This document shows, one piece after another, positions 39,758-48,537 of a DNA stretch of 48,609 bases. The stretch spans positions 1 to 48,609 of the forward strand of contig NZ_CAINTR010000150.1 of the NCBI RefSeq assembly GCF_903853455.1, in the 5' to 3' direction. A program made the position numbers and the translations under genes. Origin of the DNA: an uncultured Magnetospirillum sp. GTDB taxonomy: Bacteria; Pseudomonadota; Alphaproteobacteria; Rhodospirillales; Magnetospirillaceae. The notes below the pieces were generated by a model. The model saw only the letters and a program-made list of their open reading frames with translations, had not been told where the DNA came from and did not search any database. The first letter of the stretch is position 1; every line of letters starts with the position of its first letter.

Positions 39758-40351
39758 ATGCCTCGCATCGCCAGCCTTGTCGCCGCAATCGGGTTCGTCT
39801 TTTTGGCCTTGCCCGCCAACGCCCAGCTCATGGACATCCTCAGCGCCCCCAAGACGTTGATCGAGCGGGCGGCGGAGGCCCGGTCGGTCTCGGATATCGC
39901 CAAGGACAACGCCATCGTGGTCAAGGTCAATGGCGCCATGGCCAAGCACACCACCATCAAAGCGTCCACCGAGATCTACGAGCAGCGGCTGCTGGTGACC
40001 GGACTGTTCGACGACAAGGCCGCCTATGACGCCTTCCAGAAGGATGTGAAGGCCGTGGGCGGGGTCAAGAAGCTGTATTGGCAGGTGACCTATCTGGCCG
40101 AAAACGATCCCCAGCGGAAGACCCTGCCCAGCTGGGGCGACACGCTGGCCATGGCCACCAAGGCCCAGGTCCGCCTGACCAAGGCCGTGGCCGGCAAATA
40201 CGTCAATTTCCGGGTTACCGGCGATTCCTACGGCAATCTCTTCGTCATCGGCCGTGCCCACACCAAGGAAGAGGCCCGCAGCGTCGTCACCGCCCTCAAG
40301 GACGGCAACGGTGTCAAGAAGGTGGTCAGCTACATCGATGTCAGGCCATAG
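39758..40351 (+). CDS. exported BON-like domain protein
   Basis: A 197-residue protein with a signal peptide of about 22 residues (ending ANA-QL). The mature part looks like two BON-type segments: one with VKVNGAMAKHTTIKASTEIYEQRLLVTG-type pattern near residues 50-110 and one with NFRVTGDSYGNLFVIGRAHT and KVVSYIDVRP at the C-terminus. BON domains bind phospholipids or stabilise the outer envelope, so a periplasmic role is likely. ATG 39758; the frame upstream to 39683 is not needed. It is 4 bases before the next small gene. Confidence 0.8.
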   Translation: MPRIASLVAAIGFVFLALPANAQLMDILSAPKTLIERAAEARSVSDIAKDNAIVVKVNGAMAKHTTIKASTEIYEQRLLVTGLFDDKAAYDAFQKDVKAVGGVKKLYWQVTYLAENDPQRKTLPSWGDTLAMATKAQVRLTKAVAGKYVNFRVTGDSYGNLFVIGRAHTKEEARSVVTALKDGNGVKKVVSYIDVRP

Positions 40352-40355
40352 GACC

Positions 40356-40565
40356 ATGGCCTTGCGTCTGCCGCGTCACGTCATCGGAGCGATCAGCGTC
40401 GCCGTCGGCTTCGTCGGCGGCATCGCCCTGTTGCTGATCCTGCCACAGAAATTCGGCGTCTCGCCGAAACTGACCGGGTTCATCGCCCTCGGGGTATGGA
40501 TTGCCTCCACCTGGGTGTTCTGGACCGGCGGGAAAGAGCCGCCTTCCCCGAAGCAGGACGGTTGA
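40356..40565 (+). CDS. small membrane protein
   Basis: A 69-residue protein with two hydrophobic segments (about residues 10-30 and 38-56; AISVAVGFVGGIALLLILP and FIALGVWIASTWVFW) and a short polar tail. ATG 40356, 4 bases after the BON-like gene; the frame is open further upstream (ATG 40338). I do not recognise a family. It lies between the BON-like gene and the EamA transporter, with 5 bases before the latter's start. Confidence 0.65.
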   Translation: MALRLPRHVIGAISVAVGFVGGIALLLILPQKFGVSPKLTGFIALGVWIASTWVFWTGGKEPPSPKQDG

Positions 40566-40570
40566 CCGCC

Positions 40571-41515
40571 ATGCGTCACCACGCCTGGACCACCGCCATG
40601 CCGGGAGTCTTCGTCCTGCTGTGGAGCACCGGCTTCATCGGCGCCAAGTTCGGACTGCCCTACGCCGAGCCCTTCACCTTCCTGGCGTTGCGCTTCATCG
40701 TTGTCATCGCCCTGCTGACGGTGGTGGTTTTGGCCAGCAAGGCGGTCTGGCCGCGCAATCCTCGCCTGATCGCTCATCTGGCCGTCTCGGGTATCCTGGT
40801 GCACGCCATTTATCTGGGGGGAGTGTTCGGAGCCATTCGGCACGGCGTTCCGGCCGGGCTGGTGGCGCTGGTGGCCGGCTTGCAGCCGCTGTTGACAGCC
40901 GCGGTGGTGGGCCCCTTGCTGGGCGAGCGGGTCGGGGGCAGGCAATGGCTCGGCCTTGGTCTCGGCCTGATCGGCGTCGCCATGGTGTTGTCCACCCGGT
41001 TGACGGGGGTTCGTTTCGACGGCTTTGGTTGGGATGGGATGAGTTTTGCCGTGGCGGCACTGCTGGCCATCACCGGCGGCACCCTTTACCAGAAACGTTT
41101 TTGTACCGGAATGGACTTGCGGACGGGCACTTTGGTGCAGTATCTGGCCGCCCTGGCGGTTTCCTTGCCGGTGGCCATGGCGTTCGAGACCATGGAGATT
41201 CGCTGGACGCTTCCATTCGTCCTGGCGCTAGGGTGGCTGGTGCTGGTGCTCTCACTGGGCGCGATCAGCCTGTTGATGACGCTGATTCGCCTGGGGGAGG
41301 CCGCCAAGGTCGCCAGTTTCTTCTATCTGGTGCCGCCGGTGACGGCGGTGCTGGCCTTTGCCCTGTTCGGCGAAGCGTTGACCCCGTTGGCCCTGGCCGG
41401 CATGGCGGCGACGGCGGTGGGGGTGGCGCTGGTGGTTCAAAGGCCTAGCGTTCGCTCATGTGATTCAGCAGCCGCCGCAGGAAGGTCTCGCACTGGGCGA
41501 CCTGCTCCAGGGTGA
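40571..41515 (+). CDS. EamA/DMT-family transporter
   Basis: Ten predicted membrane segments in two EamA repeats, 314 residues, typical of the drug/metabolite transporter superfamily (RhaT/YdcZ-like efflux or uptake of small metabolites). Start MRHHAWTTAMPGVFVLLWSTGFIGAKFG at ATG 40571, in repeat 1, and GEALTPLALAGMAATAVGVALV in repeat 2. The substrate cannot be inferred. The last 70 bases overlap the end of argE on the opposite strand, and the last 25 residues are basic and unlike the family, so the true functional end may be near residue 292. Confidence 0.85.
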   Translation: MRHHAWTTAMPGVFVLLWSTGFIGAKFGLPYAEPFTFLALRFIVVIALLTVVVLASKAVWPRNPRLIAHLAVSGILVHAIYLGGVFGAIRHGVPAGLVALVAGLQPLLTAAVVGPLLGERVGGRQWLGLGLGLIGVAMVLSTRLTGVRFDGFGWDGMSFAVAALLAITGGTLYQKRFCTGMDLRTGTLVQYLAALAVSLPVAMAFETMEIRWTLPFVLALGWLVLVLSLGAISLLMTLIRLGEAAKVASFFYLVPPVTAVLAFALFGEALTPLALAGMAATAVGVALVVQRPSVRSCDSAAAAGRSRTGRPAPG

Positions 41516-42647
41516 TGAACTCATCCGGCTTGTGAGCCTGCATGATGCTGCCGGGGCCGCAGACCACGGCGGGGATTCCGGCTCGCTGGAACAGCCCAGC
41601 CTCGGTGGTGAAGGCGACCTTGGAGGTGTCGTTGTTGCCCGACAGGGCACAGACCAGACGCACAGCCTCGTCGTCCGGGCGCATGTCGAGGCCGGCGGTG
41701 GAATTGTGCTCGTCCAAGGTGATGCCGGCGGCGGAGGAGACCGCCAGCATTTCAGGCACGAGATCCTGAGCCCAGCCGCGCATCTCGGCCATCAGCGTTT
41801 CGGGGTCGTGGCTGGGGAGATTGCGAATCTCGAACTCGAAGCCGCATGACTTGGGAACGATGTTAAGGGCGGTTCCGCCTTGGATGGTTCCGGTGTGAAT
41901 GGTGGTGTAGGGCGGTTGATAGGCGAGATCGAAGGGGCCGTCGTTGCGAATGCGACGTTGCAATCCGCGCAACCGGACCACCAGCTCGGCGGCGATCTCG
42001 ACCGCGTTGACGCCCCGGTCGTTCATGGCCGAATGGCATTCGTGGCCTTCGACGTGGCAGCGGACGCTTTTTTTGCCCTTATGGCCGATCACCGCCTTCA
42101 TTTCCGTGGGCTCGCCGACGATGCAAAGGCGCGGCGCGACGGGAAGCTGGGCCAGATCGCCGATCAGGCGACGCACGCCGACACAGCCGACCTCCTCGTC
42201 ATAGGAGAAGGCGAAATGAATCGGCATGGCAAGACGCCGTGCGGCGAACTCCGGCGCCAGGGCGAGGCAGACCGCGATGAAGCTCTTCATGTCGGCGGTG
42301 CCGCGGCCGTAGAGCTTTCCGTAGCGCTGGGACAGGGCGAACGGATCACTGCTCCAATCCTGGCCCTCCACCGGCACCACATCGGTGTGGCCGGAAAGAA
42401 CCACCCCGGGACGATCCTCCGGTCCTAATGTAGCGAACATATTCGCTTTTTGACGGTTTTCATCCCAGGTCAAACGGATACTGGCGCCTAGTCCCGATAA
42501 GATGTCGGACGCAGCCTCTATTAACCGCAAATTAGTCTTGTAGCTTGTAGTGTCGAACGCTACTAAACGTTCGATCATGTCGATGCTGGATAATCGTTGC
42601 GCAGCAGGATGTTCGCTCAAGGAAGAACTCTCAGACTTGGATGCCAT
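41445..42647 (-). CDS. argE: acetylornithine deacetylase (M20 family)
   Basis: Zinc deacetylase that releases ornithine from N-acetylornithine in arginine synthesis. The 400-residue protein has the M20 motifs LSGHTDVVPV (His87, Asp89), GRGTADMKSF, SYDEEVGCVG with the catalytic glutamates, and HKGKKSVRC before a dimerisation domain. The C-terminal FTTEAGLFQ and GPGSIMQAHKPDEF give the last metal ligand. Start at the ATG complementary to 42645-42647. The family also includes succinyl-diaminopimelate desuccinylases; the GHTDVVP context and length favour ArgE. Divergent from the secretion operon, with 221 bases between, in which I see no clear promoter. Confidence 0.9.
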   Translation of the reverse strand: MASKSESSSLSEHPAAQRLSSIDMIERLVAFDTTSYKTNLRLIEAASDILSGLGASIRLTWDENRQKANMFATLGPEDRPGVVLSGHTDVVPVEGQDWSSDPFALSQRYGKLYGRGTADMKSFIAVCLALAPEFAARRLAMPIHFAFSYDEEVGCVGVRRLIGDLAQLPVAPRLCIVGEPTEMKAVIGHKGKKSVRCHVEGHECHSAMNDRGVNAVEIAAELVVRLRGLQRRIRNDGPFDLAYQPPYTTIHTGTIQGGTALNIVPKSCGFEFEIRNLPSHDPETLMAEMRGWAQDLVPEMLAVSSAAGITLDEHNSTAGLDMRPDDEAVRLVCALSGNNDTSKVAFTTEAGLFQRAGIPAVVCGPGSIMQAHKPDEFITLEQVAQCETFLRRLLNHMSER

Positions 42648-42868
42648 CGAATGCTCGGGTCGGTGACGCGGGGTGGTCGTGCCGTTTCAGCCTATCATAA
42701 GGCCGGAGGGATGGTCTGCGCCAGGGTATCGCCGATGCCTATGAGCAATCGGCTATGGCTCTCGCCCCGCCATGGCGATATGCTACCGAAGAGTCGTCAT
42801 AGCGGCGGTCAAGGGGTGTCGAGAATAGGGCAGGGAGCGTGGGCCCGACCAGCCTGCGGCACGGCAGA

Positions 42869-44623
42869 ATGAGTGATCCCGGCACGATGAGGGATGCCGG
42901 CGCTGGCTCGCAGGAGAGTGGCCAGAGGGTTAGTATTGCCTCGCTGTCCACCTTGAAGAACAATCTGTTCGATCTGGCCATGGGATCGCTGTTCCTCAAC
43001 GTCCTGGGCCTTGCGCTCCCCATGGCGCTGTTGCAGGTCTACGACCGTATCCTGCCCAACAAGTCGGTCGGCACCATGGTCCTGCTGATGGCTGGCGTGA
43101 TCGGCGCCTTGCTGATCGAGTCGACCCTGAATTTCTGCCGCTCCTATATCACCGGCTGGGTTGGAGCCAAGTTCGAGCACAAGGCCGGCTGCACCGCCTT
43201 GGATCATTTGGTGATGGCCGGGATCGACGATTTCGAGAAGGGAGGGTCCGGCGCCCATCTCGAACGCATGGGCTCATTGGCCACGGTGCGCGAGTTCTAT
43301 GCCGGCCAGGCCATGCTGACGCTGCTCGATCTGCCGTTCGCCATTCTTTATCTCAGTCTGGTGGCGATGATGGGCGGATTGCTGGTCCTGGTCCCCATCG
43401 TGCTGCTGATCGCTTTCGCCATCACCGCCGTCCTGATCGGCACCAAGCTGCGGGGATCGCTGCAAAAGCGCATGGTGGCGGACGACCGCCGGTTCAACTT
43501 CATCATCGAGGTGCTGGGGGGCATCCACAGCGTCAAGGCGTTCTCCATGGAGGCGCAGATGGTGCGCCGGTATGAACGCCTGCAGGAATCCTGCGCCGAA
43601 GGCGCCTATCAAGTGGCGCTGCACAGTTCCTCGGCCATGGGCGTCTCTTCGTTCTTCTCCCAGGCCACCACCATCTGCGTCGCCATGGTCGGAGCCCTGG
43701 TGGTGATGAACGGCGACATGACCACCGGCGGTCTGGCCGCTTGCTCCATGTTGGCCGGCCGCGCCATGAGCCCCTTGCAGAAGGCCCTGGGCGTTTGGAC
43801 CCGCTTCCAATCCTTCATGCTGGCGCGCCATCGCCTCACCGAGTTGTTCTCGCTGAAGCCGGAAGCCCCCAAGGGGCTGCCCAAGCTTGAGAACATCAAG
43901 GGAGCGCTTGAACTGGACGATGTCAGTTTCCGTTACGGCGAGAATCTGCCCTTCGTCATTCACCACGCCTCCATCTCCATCCGCGAGGGCGAGTGCATCG
44001 TTATTTCCGCCGGCAACAGCGCCGGCAAGACCACACTGCTGACCCTGATGCAGGGCGCCTTGCGCCCCACCAGCGGCAGCGTCCTGGTCGATGGTCAGCA
44101 TACTTCCCTGTACGAACCCCAGAGCATTCGCGATCAGATCGCGTTCCTGCCGCAGATGGGCGAGCTGTTCCAGGGCACGATCCTTCAGAACATCACCATG
44201 TTCCGCAAACAGTTCGACGACGTGGCGGTCGAAACCGCCGCGCTGCTGGGACTGGACGAAGTGGTGGCCACCATGGCGTTGGGCTTCGACACCCCGGTGG
44301 GCGACGGGGCCTATGATTCCCTGCCGCGCGGCATCAAGCAGCGTATCGCCATTGCCCGCGCCCTGGTCAACAATCCGCGGATCGTGCTGTTCGACGAGGC
44401 CAATACGGCGGTGGACACCACCGGCGACAACTTCCTGCGGGTGTGGCTCGAGCGCGCCAAGGGAAAGCGGACCCTGGTCCTGGTGACGTCGCGTCCGTCC
44501 CTGGCCAAGCTGGGGGATCGGGTGTTCGAATTGGATCATGGCGTGCTGCGGCTGAAGCCGCCGCGTGAGGATCGGCCCCCGGTTCAGGCTCCCGGCCTTT
44601 TGCCACAGGGAGGGCCGGCATGA
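42869..44623 (+). CDS. type I secretion ABC transporter protein, first of two
   Basis: ABC half-transporter (six membrane segments then an ATPase domain) of 584 residues without an N-terminal peptidase-like domain. Motifs: Walker A AGNSAGKTT, Q-loop FLPQMGELFQG, Walker B IVLFDEAN, but the signature reads LPRGIKQRIAIARAL rather than LSGGQ, and the switch histidine is replaced by Ser (VTSRPSL). ATG 42869 is chosen; GTG 42839 is in frame upstream. Its stop overlaps the next gene start (ATGA 44620-44623). A substrate gene is not in the window. Confidence 0.85.
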   Translation: MSDPGTMRDAGAGSQESGQRVSIASLSTLKNNLFDLAMGSLFLNVLGLALPMALLQVYDRILPNKSVGTMVLLMAGVIGALLIESTLNFCRSYITGWVGAKFEHKAGCTALDHLVMAGIDDFEKGGSGAHLERMGSLATVREFYAGQAMLTLLDLPFAILYLSLVAMMGGLLVLVPIVLLIAFAITAVLIGTKLRGSLQKRMVADDRRFNFIIEVLGGIHSVKAFSMEAQMVRRYERLQESCAEGAYQVALHSSSAMGVSSFFSQATTICVAMVGALVVMNGDMTTGGLAACSMLAGRAMSPLQKALGVWTRFQSFMLARHRLTELFSLKPEAPKGLPKLENIKGALELDDVSFRYGENLPFVIHHASISIREGECIVISAGNSAGKTTLLTLMQGALRPTSGSVLVDGQHTSLYEPQSIRDQIAFLPQMGELFQGTILQNITMFRKQFDDVAVETAALLGLDEVVATMALGFDTPVGDGAYDSLPRGIKQRIAIARALVNNPRIVLFDEANTAVDTTGDNFLRVWLERAKGKRTLVLVTSRPSLAKLGDRVFELDHGVLRLKPPREDRPPVQAPGLLPQGGPA

Positions 44624-46794
44624 ACTCCATGCTCACCTCCTCGGGCATGCCGCCGAAGCCGAATCAAAAGGCGATCGAGCAGTACGAACAGCAATTGGCG
44701 CAAAATGCGCTGGGCGGGTTCTCGGCGGCGTCGGATCTTGCCGCCTGCCTGCTGCCATTGCTGAAATCCCTGGGATGGAAGGGCGACCCCCGCCACGTGG
44801 CGGAATCGTTGCCGCATTTCGCCAACGATCTCGACCTCACCGGCCTGCGCAACGTGCTGGCGACGCTGAACTATTCGAGCCGTCCCGAGAAGCTGCTGCT
44901 CGAAACCATCGACCCCCGTCTGCTGCCCTGCCTGTTCCTGCCTGACGGCCAGCCGGCCATGGTGGTGAAGGCGGTTGGCGAGGAAGGCGACGCCGACGTC
45001 TTCGACAGCTCGGAAGGCGCCAGCCGGTCCCTGGATATTCGCGGTCTCAAGGGAACCGCCTACTTCTTCACCAATCAGTCCGATGCCGCGGCGGCACGGC
45101 CGGTCAACTGGTTCAAGAGCGTGCTGGAGCGGTTCCGGCCGTTGTACTGGCAGGCGTTCTTTGTGACCCTGGTCCTCAACGTGTTCTCGCTGTCGACGCC
45201 GCTGTTCGTGATGGCGGTTTACGACAAGGTGATCGGCGCCTCCTCGCATTCCATGCTGCTGGCCCTGTCCATCGGCGTGACCCTGGCCCTGGCCGCCGAT
45301 GCGGTGCTGCGAGAGGTGCGCGCCCGGGTGCTGGCCTTCGTCGGCGCCCGTCTCGACAACATCATGGGCAACAACATCTTCCAGCATATCCTGGCCCTGC
45401 CGCCGGGCTTCACCGAACGCGCCACCATCGGCGCCCAGGTGGCCCGCATCAAGGACTTCGAATCCGTTCGCGAGTTCTTTACCGGTCCGCTGGCCACGGT
45501 GTTCATGGAACTGCCGTTCGCCCTGTTCTATTTCGCCGTCATCGCCATGCTGGGCGGCATCATCGCCATCGTCCCCATGATCGCCACGGCGCTGTTCATG
45601 ATCGGCGGCTATCTGGTGATGCCGATCGTGCGCAAGAATGTGAGCATCGCCTCGCGCGCCGGTTCGCGGCGGCAGGAATTCCTGGTGGAGGCGCTCGGTA
45701 AGATGCGAGCGGTCAAGCTGGCCTCGGCGGAGCACACCTGGGTCAAGCGTTACCGGGAAATGTCGGCCAGGGCCGCCTATGGCGGCTTCAAGAACGGCCT
45801 GTTCGCCGCCGGCATCGCCACCTTGTCCAATATCTTGATCATCAGTTCGGGCTTGGCGACCATCTGCGTCGGCGTGTTGGGAGTCATCAGCGGCGATATG
45901 ACCATCGGCGGCCTGATCGCCGCCATGATGCTGGTGTGGCGGGTTCTGTCGCCGCTTCAGACCGGCTTTACCATGATCCAGCGGGTCGAGCAGGTGCGCG
46001 GCTCCATCCGCCAGATCGATGGTTTGATGGCGATCAAGCCCGAGCGCGACCCTCAGGCAATCGTCGCGCCGTTGAAGAACGTAAAGGGCAGGGTGGTGTT
46101 CTCCCGGGTGTCGTTGCGCTACAACAACGAGGCCGATCCGGCGCTGGTCGGCGTCTCGTTCGAGGTCGAGCCGGGGGAAGTGGTCGCGGTCACCGGGCGC
46201 AACGGCTCGGGCAAATCCACCGTCATCAAGCTGTTGCTGGGCCTTTATGCGCCGCAAGCCGGCAACATCAAGATCGACGCCGCCGATATCCGTCAGATCG
46301 ATCCCATCGAGTTGCGGCACATGATTTCCTATGTGCCGCAGGTCTGTAATCTGTTCTTCGGCTCCATCGCCCAGAATCTGCGGTTGGCCAATCCCACCGC
46401 CACCGACGCCGATATCCGCTGGGCCTGCGACCAATCCGATGTCTGGGACGAGATCGCCGCCTTGCCACGTGGCCTCGACACCCGCATCGGCGAGGGCGCG
46501 GCCGATCATCTGCCCACCAGTTTCATTCAGAAACTGTCGTTGGCGCGGGGCTACCTCAAGCGCAGCCCGATCATGTTGTTCGACGAACCGGTCAACGGCC
46601 TGGATTTCGAGGGTGACCGCACCTTCATGCAGGCGGTTGAAACCTTCCGCGGCCAGTCCACCATCTTCATGGTGACCCACCGTCCCAGCCATCTGCGCAT
46701 CGCTGACCGGATTCTTGTGTTCGACGCCGGTTACCTGCGTCTCGCCGGCCCCGCCGAAGAGGTGAGGGCGCGCATACCCCCGGATCTGATATGA
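44620..46794 (+). CDS. type I secretion ABC transporter protein, second, with N-terminal domain
   Basis: ABC half-transporter of 724 residues. An N-terminal domain of about 150 residues (with LLPCLFLPDGQPAMVV and ending GTAYFFTN) resembles the C39-peptidase-like domain of LapB/HlyB-type proteins but shows no catalytic Cys, so it would bind substrates, not cut them. Then six membrane segments and an ATPase with normal Walker A GRNGSGKST, Walker B IMLFDEPV and switch histidine (MVTHRPSHL), but a degenerate signature (LPTSFIQKLSLARGYL). Together with the previous and following genes it makes a type I secretion system. Stop overlaps the adaptor start. Confidence 0.88.
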   Translation: MNSMLTSSGMPPKPNQKAIEQYEQQLAQNALGGFSAASDLAACLLPLLKSLGWKGDPRHVAESLPHFANDLDLTGLRNVLATLNYSSRPEKLLLETIDPRLLPCLFLPDGQPAMVVKAVGEEGDADVFDSSEGASRSLDIRGLKGTAYFFTNQSDAAAARPVNWFKSVLERFRPLYWQAFFVTLVLNVFSLSTPLFVMAVYDKVIGASSHSMLLALSIGVTLALAADAVLREVRARVLAFVGARLDNIMGNNIFQHILALPPGFTERATIGAQVARIKDFESVREFFTGPLATVFMELPFALFYFAVIAMLGGIIAIVPMIATALFMIGGYLVMPIVRKNVSIASRAGSRRQEFLVEALGKMRAVKLASAEHTWVKRYREMSARAAYGGFKNGLFAAGIATLSNILIISSGLATICVGVLGVISGDMTIGGLIAAMMLVWRVLSPLQTGFTMIQRVEQVRGSIRQIDGLMAIKPERDPQAIVAPLKNVKGRVVFSRVSLRYNNEADPALVGVSFEVEPGEVVAVTGRNGSGKSTVIKLLLGLYAPQAGNIKIDAADIRQIDPIELRHMISYVPQVCNLFFGSIAQNLRLANPTATDADIRWACDQSDVWDEIAALPRGLDTRIGEGAADHLPTSFIQKLSLARGYLKRSPIMLFDEPVNGLDFEGDRTFMQAVETFRGQSTIFMVTHRPSHLRIADRILVFDAGYLRLAGPAEEVRARIPPDLI

Positions 46795-48185
46795 GCACCA
46801 GTCAAAGCCTCGTCAATGTTCCAAATCCCGGCAATTTGCCGGAGCCTGCGCCTGCCGCCAAACCGCCGATCAAGATGTCCAGCCGGCAGTCGCGCCATCT
46901 GGCCCAGGCGGTGGTGCTGGAGGAAAGCGGAACGTCGGGTCTGGTCCGCTTCACCATGATGGTGGCCAGCGCCACCACCGCCGCCTTCGTGATCTGGGCG
47001 GCCTTTACCGATGTGCCTGAAATCGCCTCGGCCGAAGGCAGCGTCATTCCCAGCGGCCAGGTTCAGACCATCCAGCATCTGGAAGGGGGCATCGTCCAGG
47101 ATGTGGTCGTCAAGGAAGCCGAGATTGTCGAGGCCGGCCAGGTCATCATTCGCCTTAATCCGGCCCAGGCCATTTCCGACCTGGAACAGACCCGGGCGCG
47201 CGAAGCCACGCTGCTGATCAAGGCGGAGCGCCTTCGCGCCTTTGCCGAGGAACGCCAACCCGATTTCGCCGGCATGCCGCAGGGCTACGACCGCCTGATC
47301 GCCGACAACATGGCCATTTTCGTCAGCCAGACCCAGGCCCGCGATACCGCCCGGTCGGTGATCACCTCGCAGATCGACCAGAAGCGCTCGGACCTTGTGC
47401 TGCTGGAAAGTCAGGAGCGGTCGTTGCGCGAGCAGATGGGGCCGCTTCAAGAAGAAATGACCATGCGCCAGGAGTTGGTCGCCAAGGGCCTGGTGTCACG
47501 GGTCGTCTTTCTGGACACCAAGCGCGAACTGTCGCGGGTCCAGGGGGAAGTGGCTCGTCTGGTCGGCCAGGAGGTCACCGCCCGCAGCGCCTTGACGGAA
47601 GTGGAAAATCGTCTGATCGACAGCCGTTCCGCTCTCCAGAAGCAGACCATGGACGATCTCGGCGTTACCATCAACGAATTGGCCCAGGTTCAGGAAAGCA
47701 TCGGGCGCCTGGAGGATCGGGTCAAACGGCTTGAAATCATCTCACCGGTGCGCGGCATCGTCAAAGGGCTGGCGGTCAAGAACCAGGGCGCCGTCATTCA
47801 GCCGGGTGGCCAAGTCTGCGACGTGGTCCCCATCGATCTCGACATGAAGATCGACGCCAAGATCAACACCAAGGATGTCGGTCATCTGAAGGTGGGGCAG
47901 CCGGTCAAGGTCAAGGTCACGACCTACGACTTTGCGCGCTATGGTGCGGTCCACGGCACCTTGACCAAGATCTCCGCGTCCAGTTTCACCGATGAGAAGG
48001 GCGTTCCTTTCTTCAAGGGCGTCATCGAGTTGGAACACAATTATGTCGGAACCGCTCCCGGGCGCTTCCTGATCCACCCGGGCATGACGGTGACGGCTGA
48101 AATCATCACCGGCGACAAGACCCTGCTGCAATATATGTTGAAGCCGATCTTCACCCAGGTGCAGCAGTCCTTCCATGAACGATAA
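46791..48185 (+). CDS. HlyD-family type I secretion membrane fusion protein
   Basis: Periplasmic adaptor linking the ABC proteins to an outer-membrane TolC. 464 residues: short cytosolic N-terminus, one membrane segment (about 60-80), the HlyD barrel motif QTIQHLEGGIVQDVVVKEA, a long coiled-coil hairpin, and a second half with SPVRGIVKGLAV and the conserved C-terminus ITGDKTLLQYMLKPI. Same order as lap/prt-type systems. No TolC gene or secreted RTX substrate is present, so those must lie elsewhere. ATG 46791 overlaps the preceding stop. Confidence 0.93.
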   Translation: MSTSQSLVNVPNPGNLPEPAPAAKPPIKMSSRQSRHLAQAVVLEESGTSGLVRFTMMVASATTAAFVIWAAFTDVPEIASAEGSVIPSGQVQTIQHLEGGIVQDVVVKEAEIVEAGQVIIRLNPAQAISDLEQTRAREATLLIKAERLRAFAEERQPDFAGMPQGYDRLIADNMAIFVSQTQARDTARSVITSQIDQKRSDLVLLESQERSLREQMGPLQEEMTMRQELVAKGLVSRVVFLDTKRELSRVQGEVARLVGQEVTARSALTEVENRLIDSRSALQKQTMDDLGVTINELAQVQESIGRLEDRVKRLEIISPVRGIVKGLAVKNQGAVIQPGGQVCDVVPIDLDMKIDAKINTKDVGHLKVGQPVKVKVTTYDFARYGAVHGTLTKISASSFTDEKGVPFFKGVIELEHNYVGTAPGRFLIHPGMTVTAEIITGDKTLLQYMLKPIFTQVQQSFHER

Positions 48186-48537
48186 GAGACCGGCCGCAGA
48201 CGTGTCGCCCCTGATTCCCTCCCTGGGGATCGGGGGCAGGCTGCGGGCTTATTTCTTTGCCGGCATCCTGGTGACGGCGCCCATCTCCATCACTTTTTAC
48301 ATCGCCTGGAAGTTCATCAGCTTCGTCGACGCCCAGGTGTCACCGCTGATCCCGCCCTGGTGGGACCAGCGGGTCTGGAGCATTCCCGGTTTCGGTTTGC
48401 TGGTTGCGGCGGTGGCCTTGACTCTGGTGGGGGCCCTGACCGCTAATTTCGCCGGGCGCCTGTTCGTTCGCGCCTCCGAGGCGGTTCTGGAGCATATGCC
48501 GGTCATCTCGCCGCCGACAATTATCTTGGCCGGTTGA
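48175..48537 (+). pseudogene. DUF502 membrane protein, truncated
   Basis: The first 110 residues match DUF502, a two-membrane-segment family of usually 200-250 residues: GGRLRAYFFAGILVTAPISIT, FVDAQVSPLIP and GFGLLVAAVALTLVGALTANFAGRL. The family continues after MPV with a RSIYxAVKQ motif, but here the sequence changes at about 48508 to PPTIILAG and stops. The remaining 70 bases contain a GGGGC-GGA-GCCCC mini-stem and no gene. The ATG at 48175 overlaps the HlyD-type stop. So the gene is broken at or near the window end, biologically or through assembly. Confidence 0.7.

Noticed and set aside
42839-42868. GTG 42839 as start of the first secretion ABC gene
   Set aside because: The GGGAG is too close to the GTG, so ATG 42869 is kept, although the choice is not certain.
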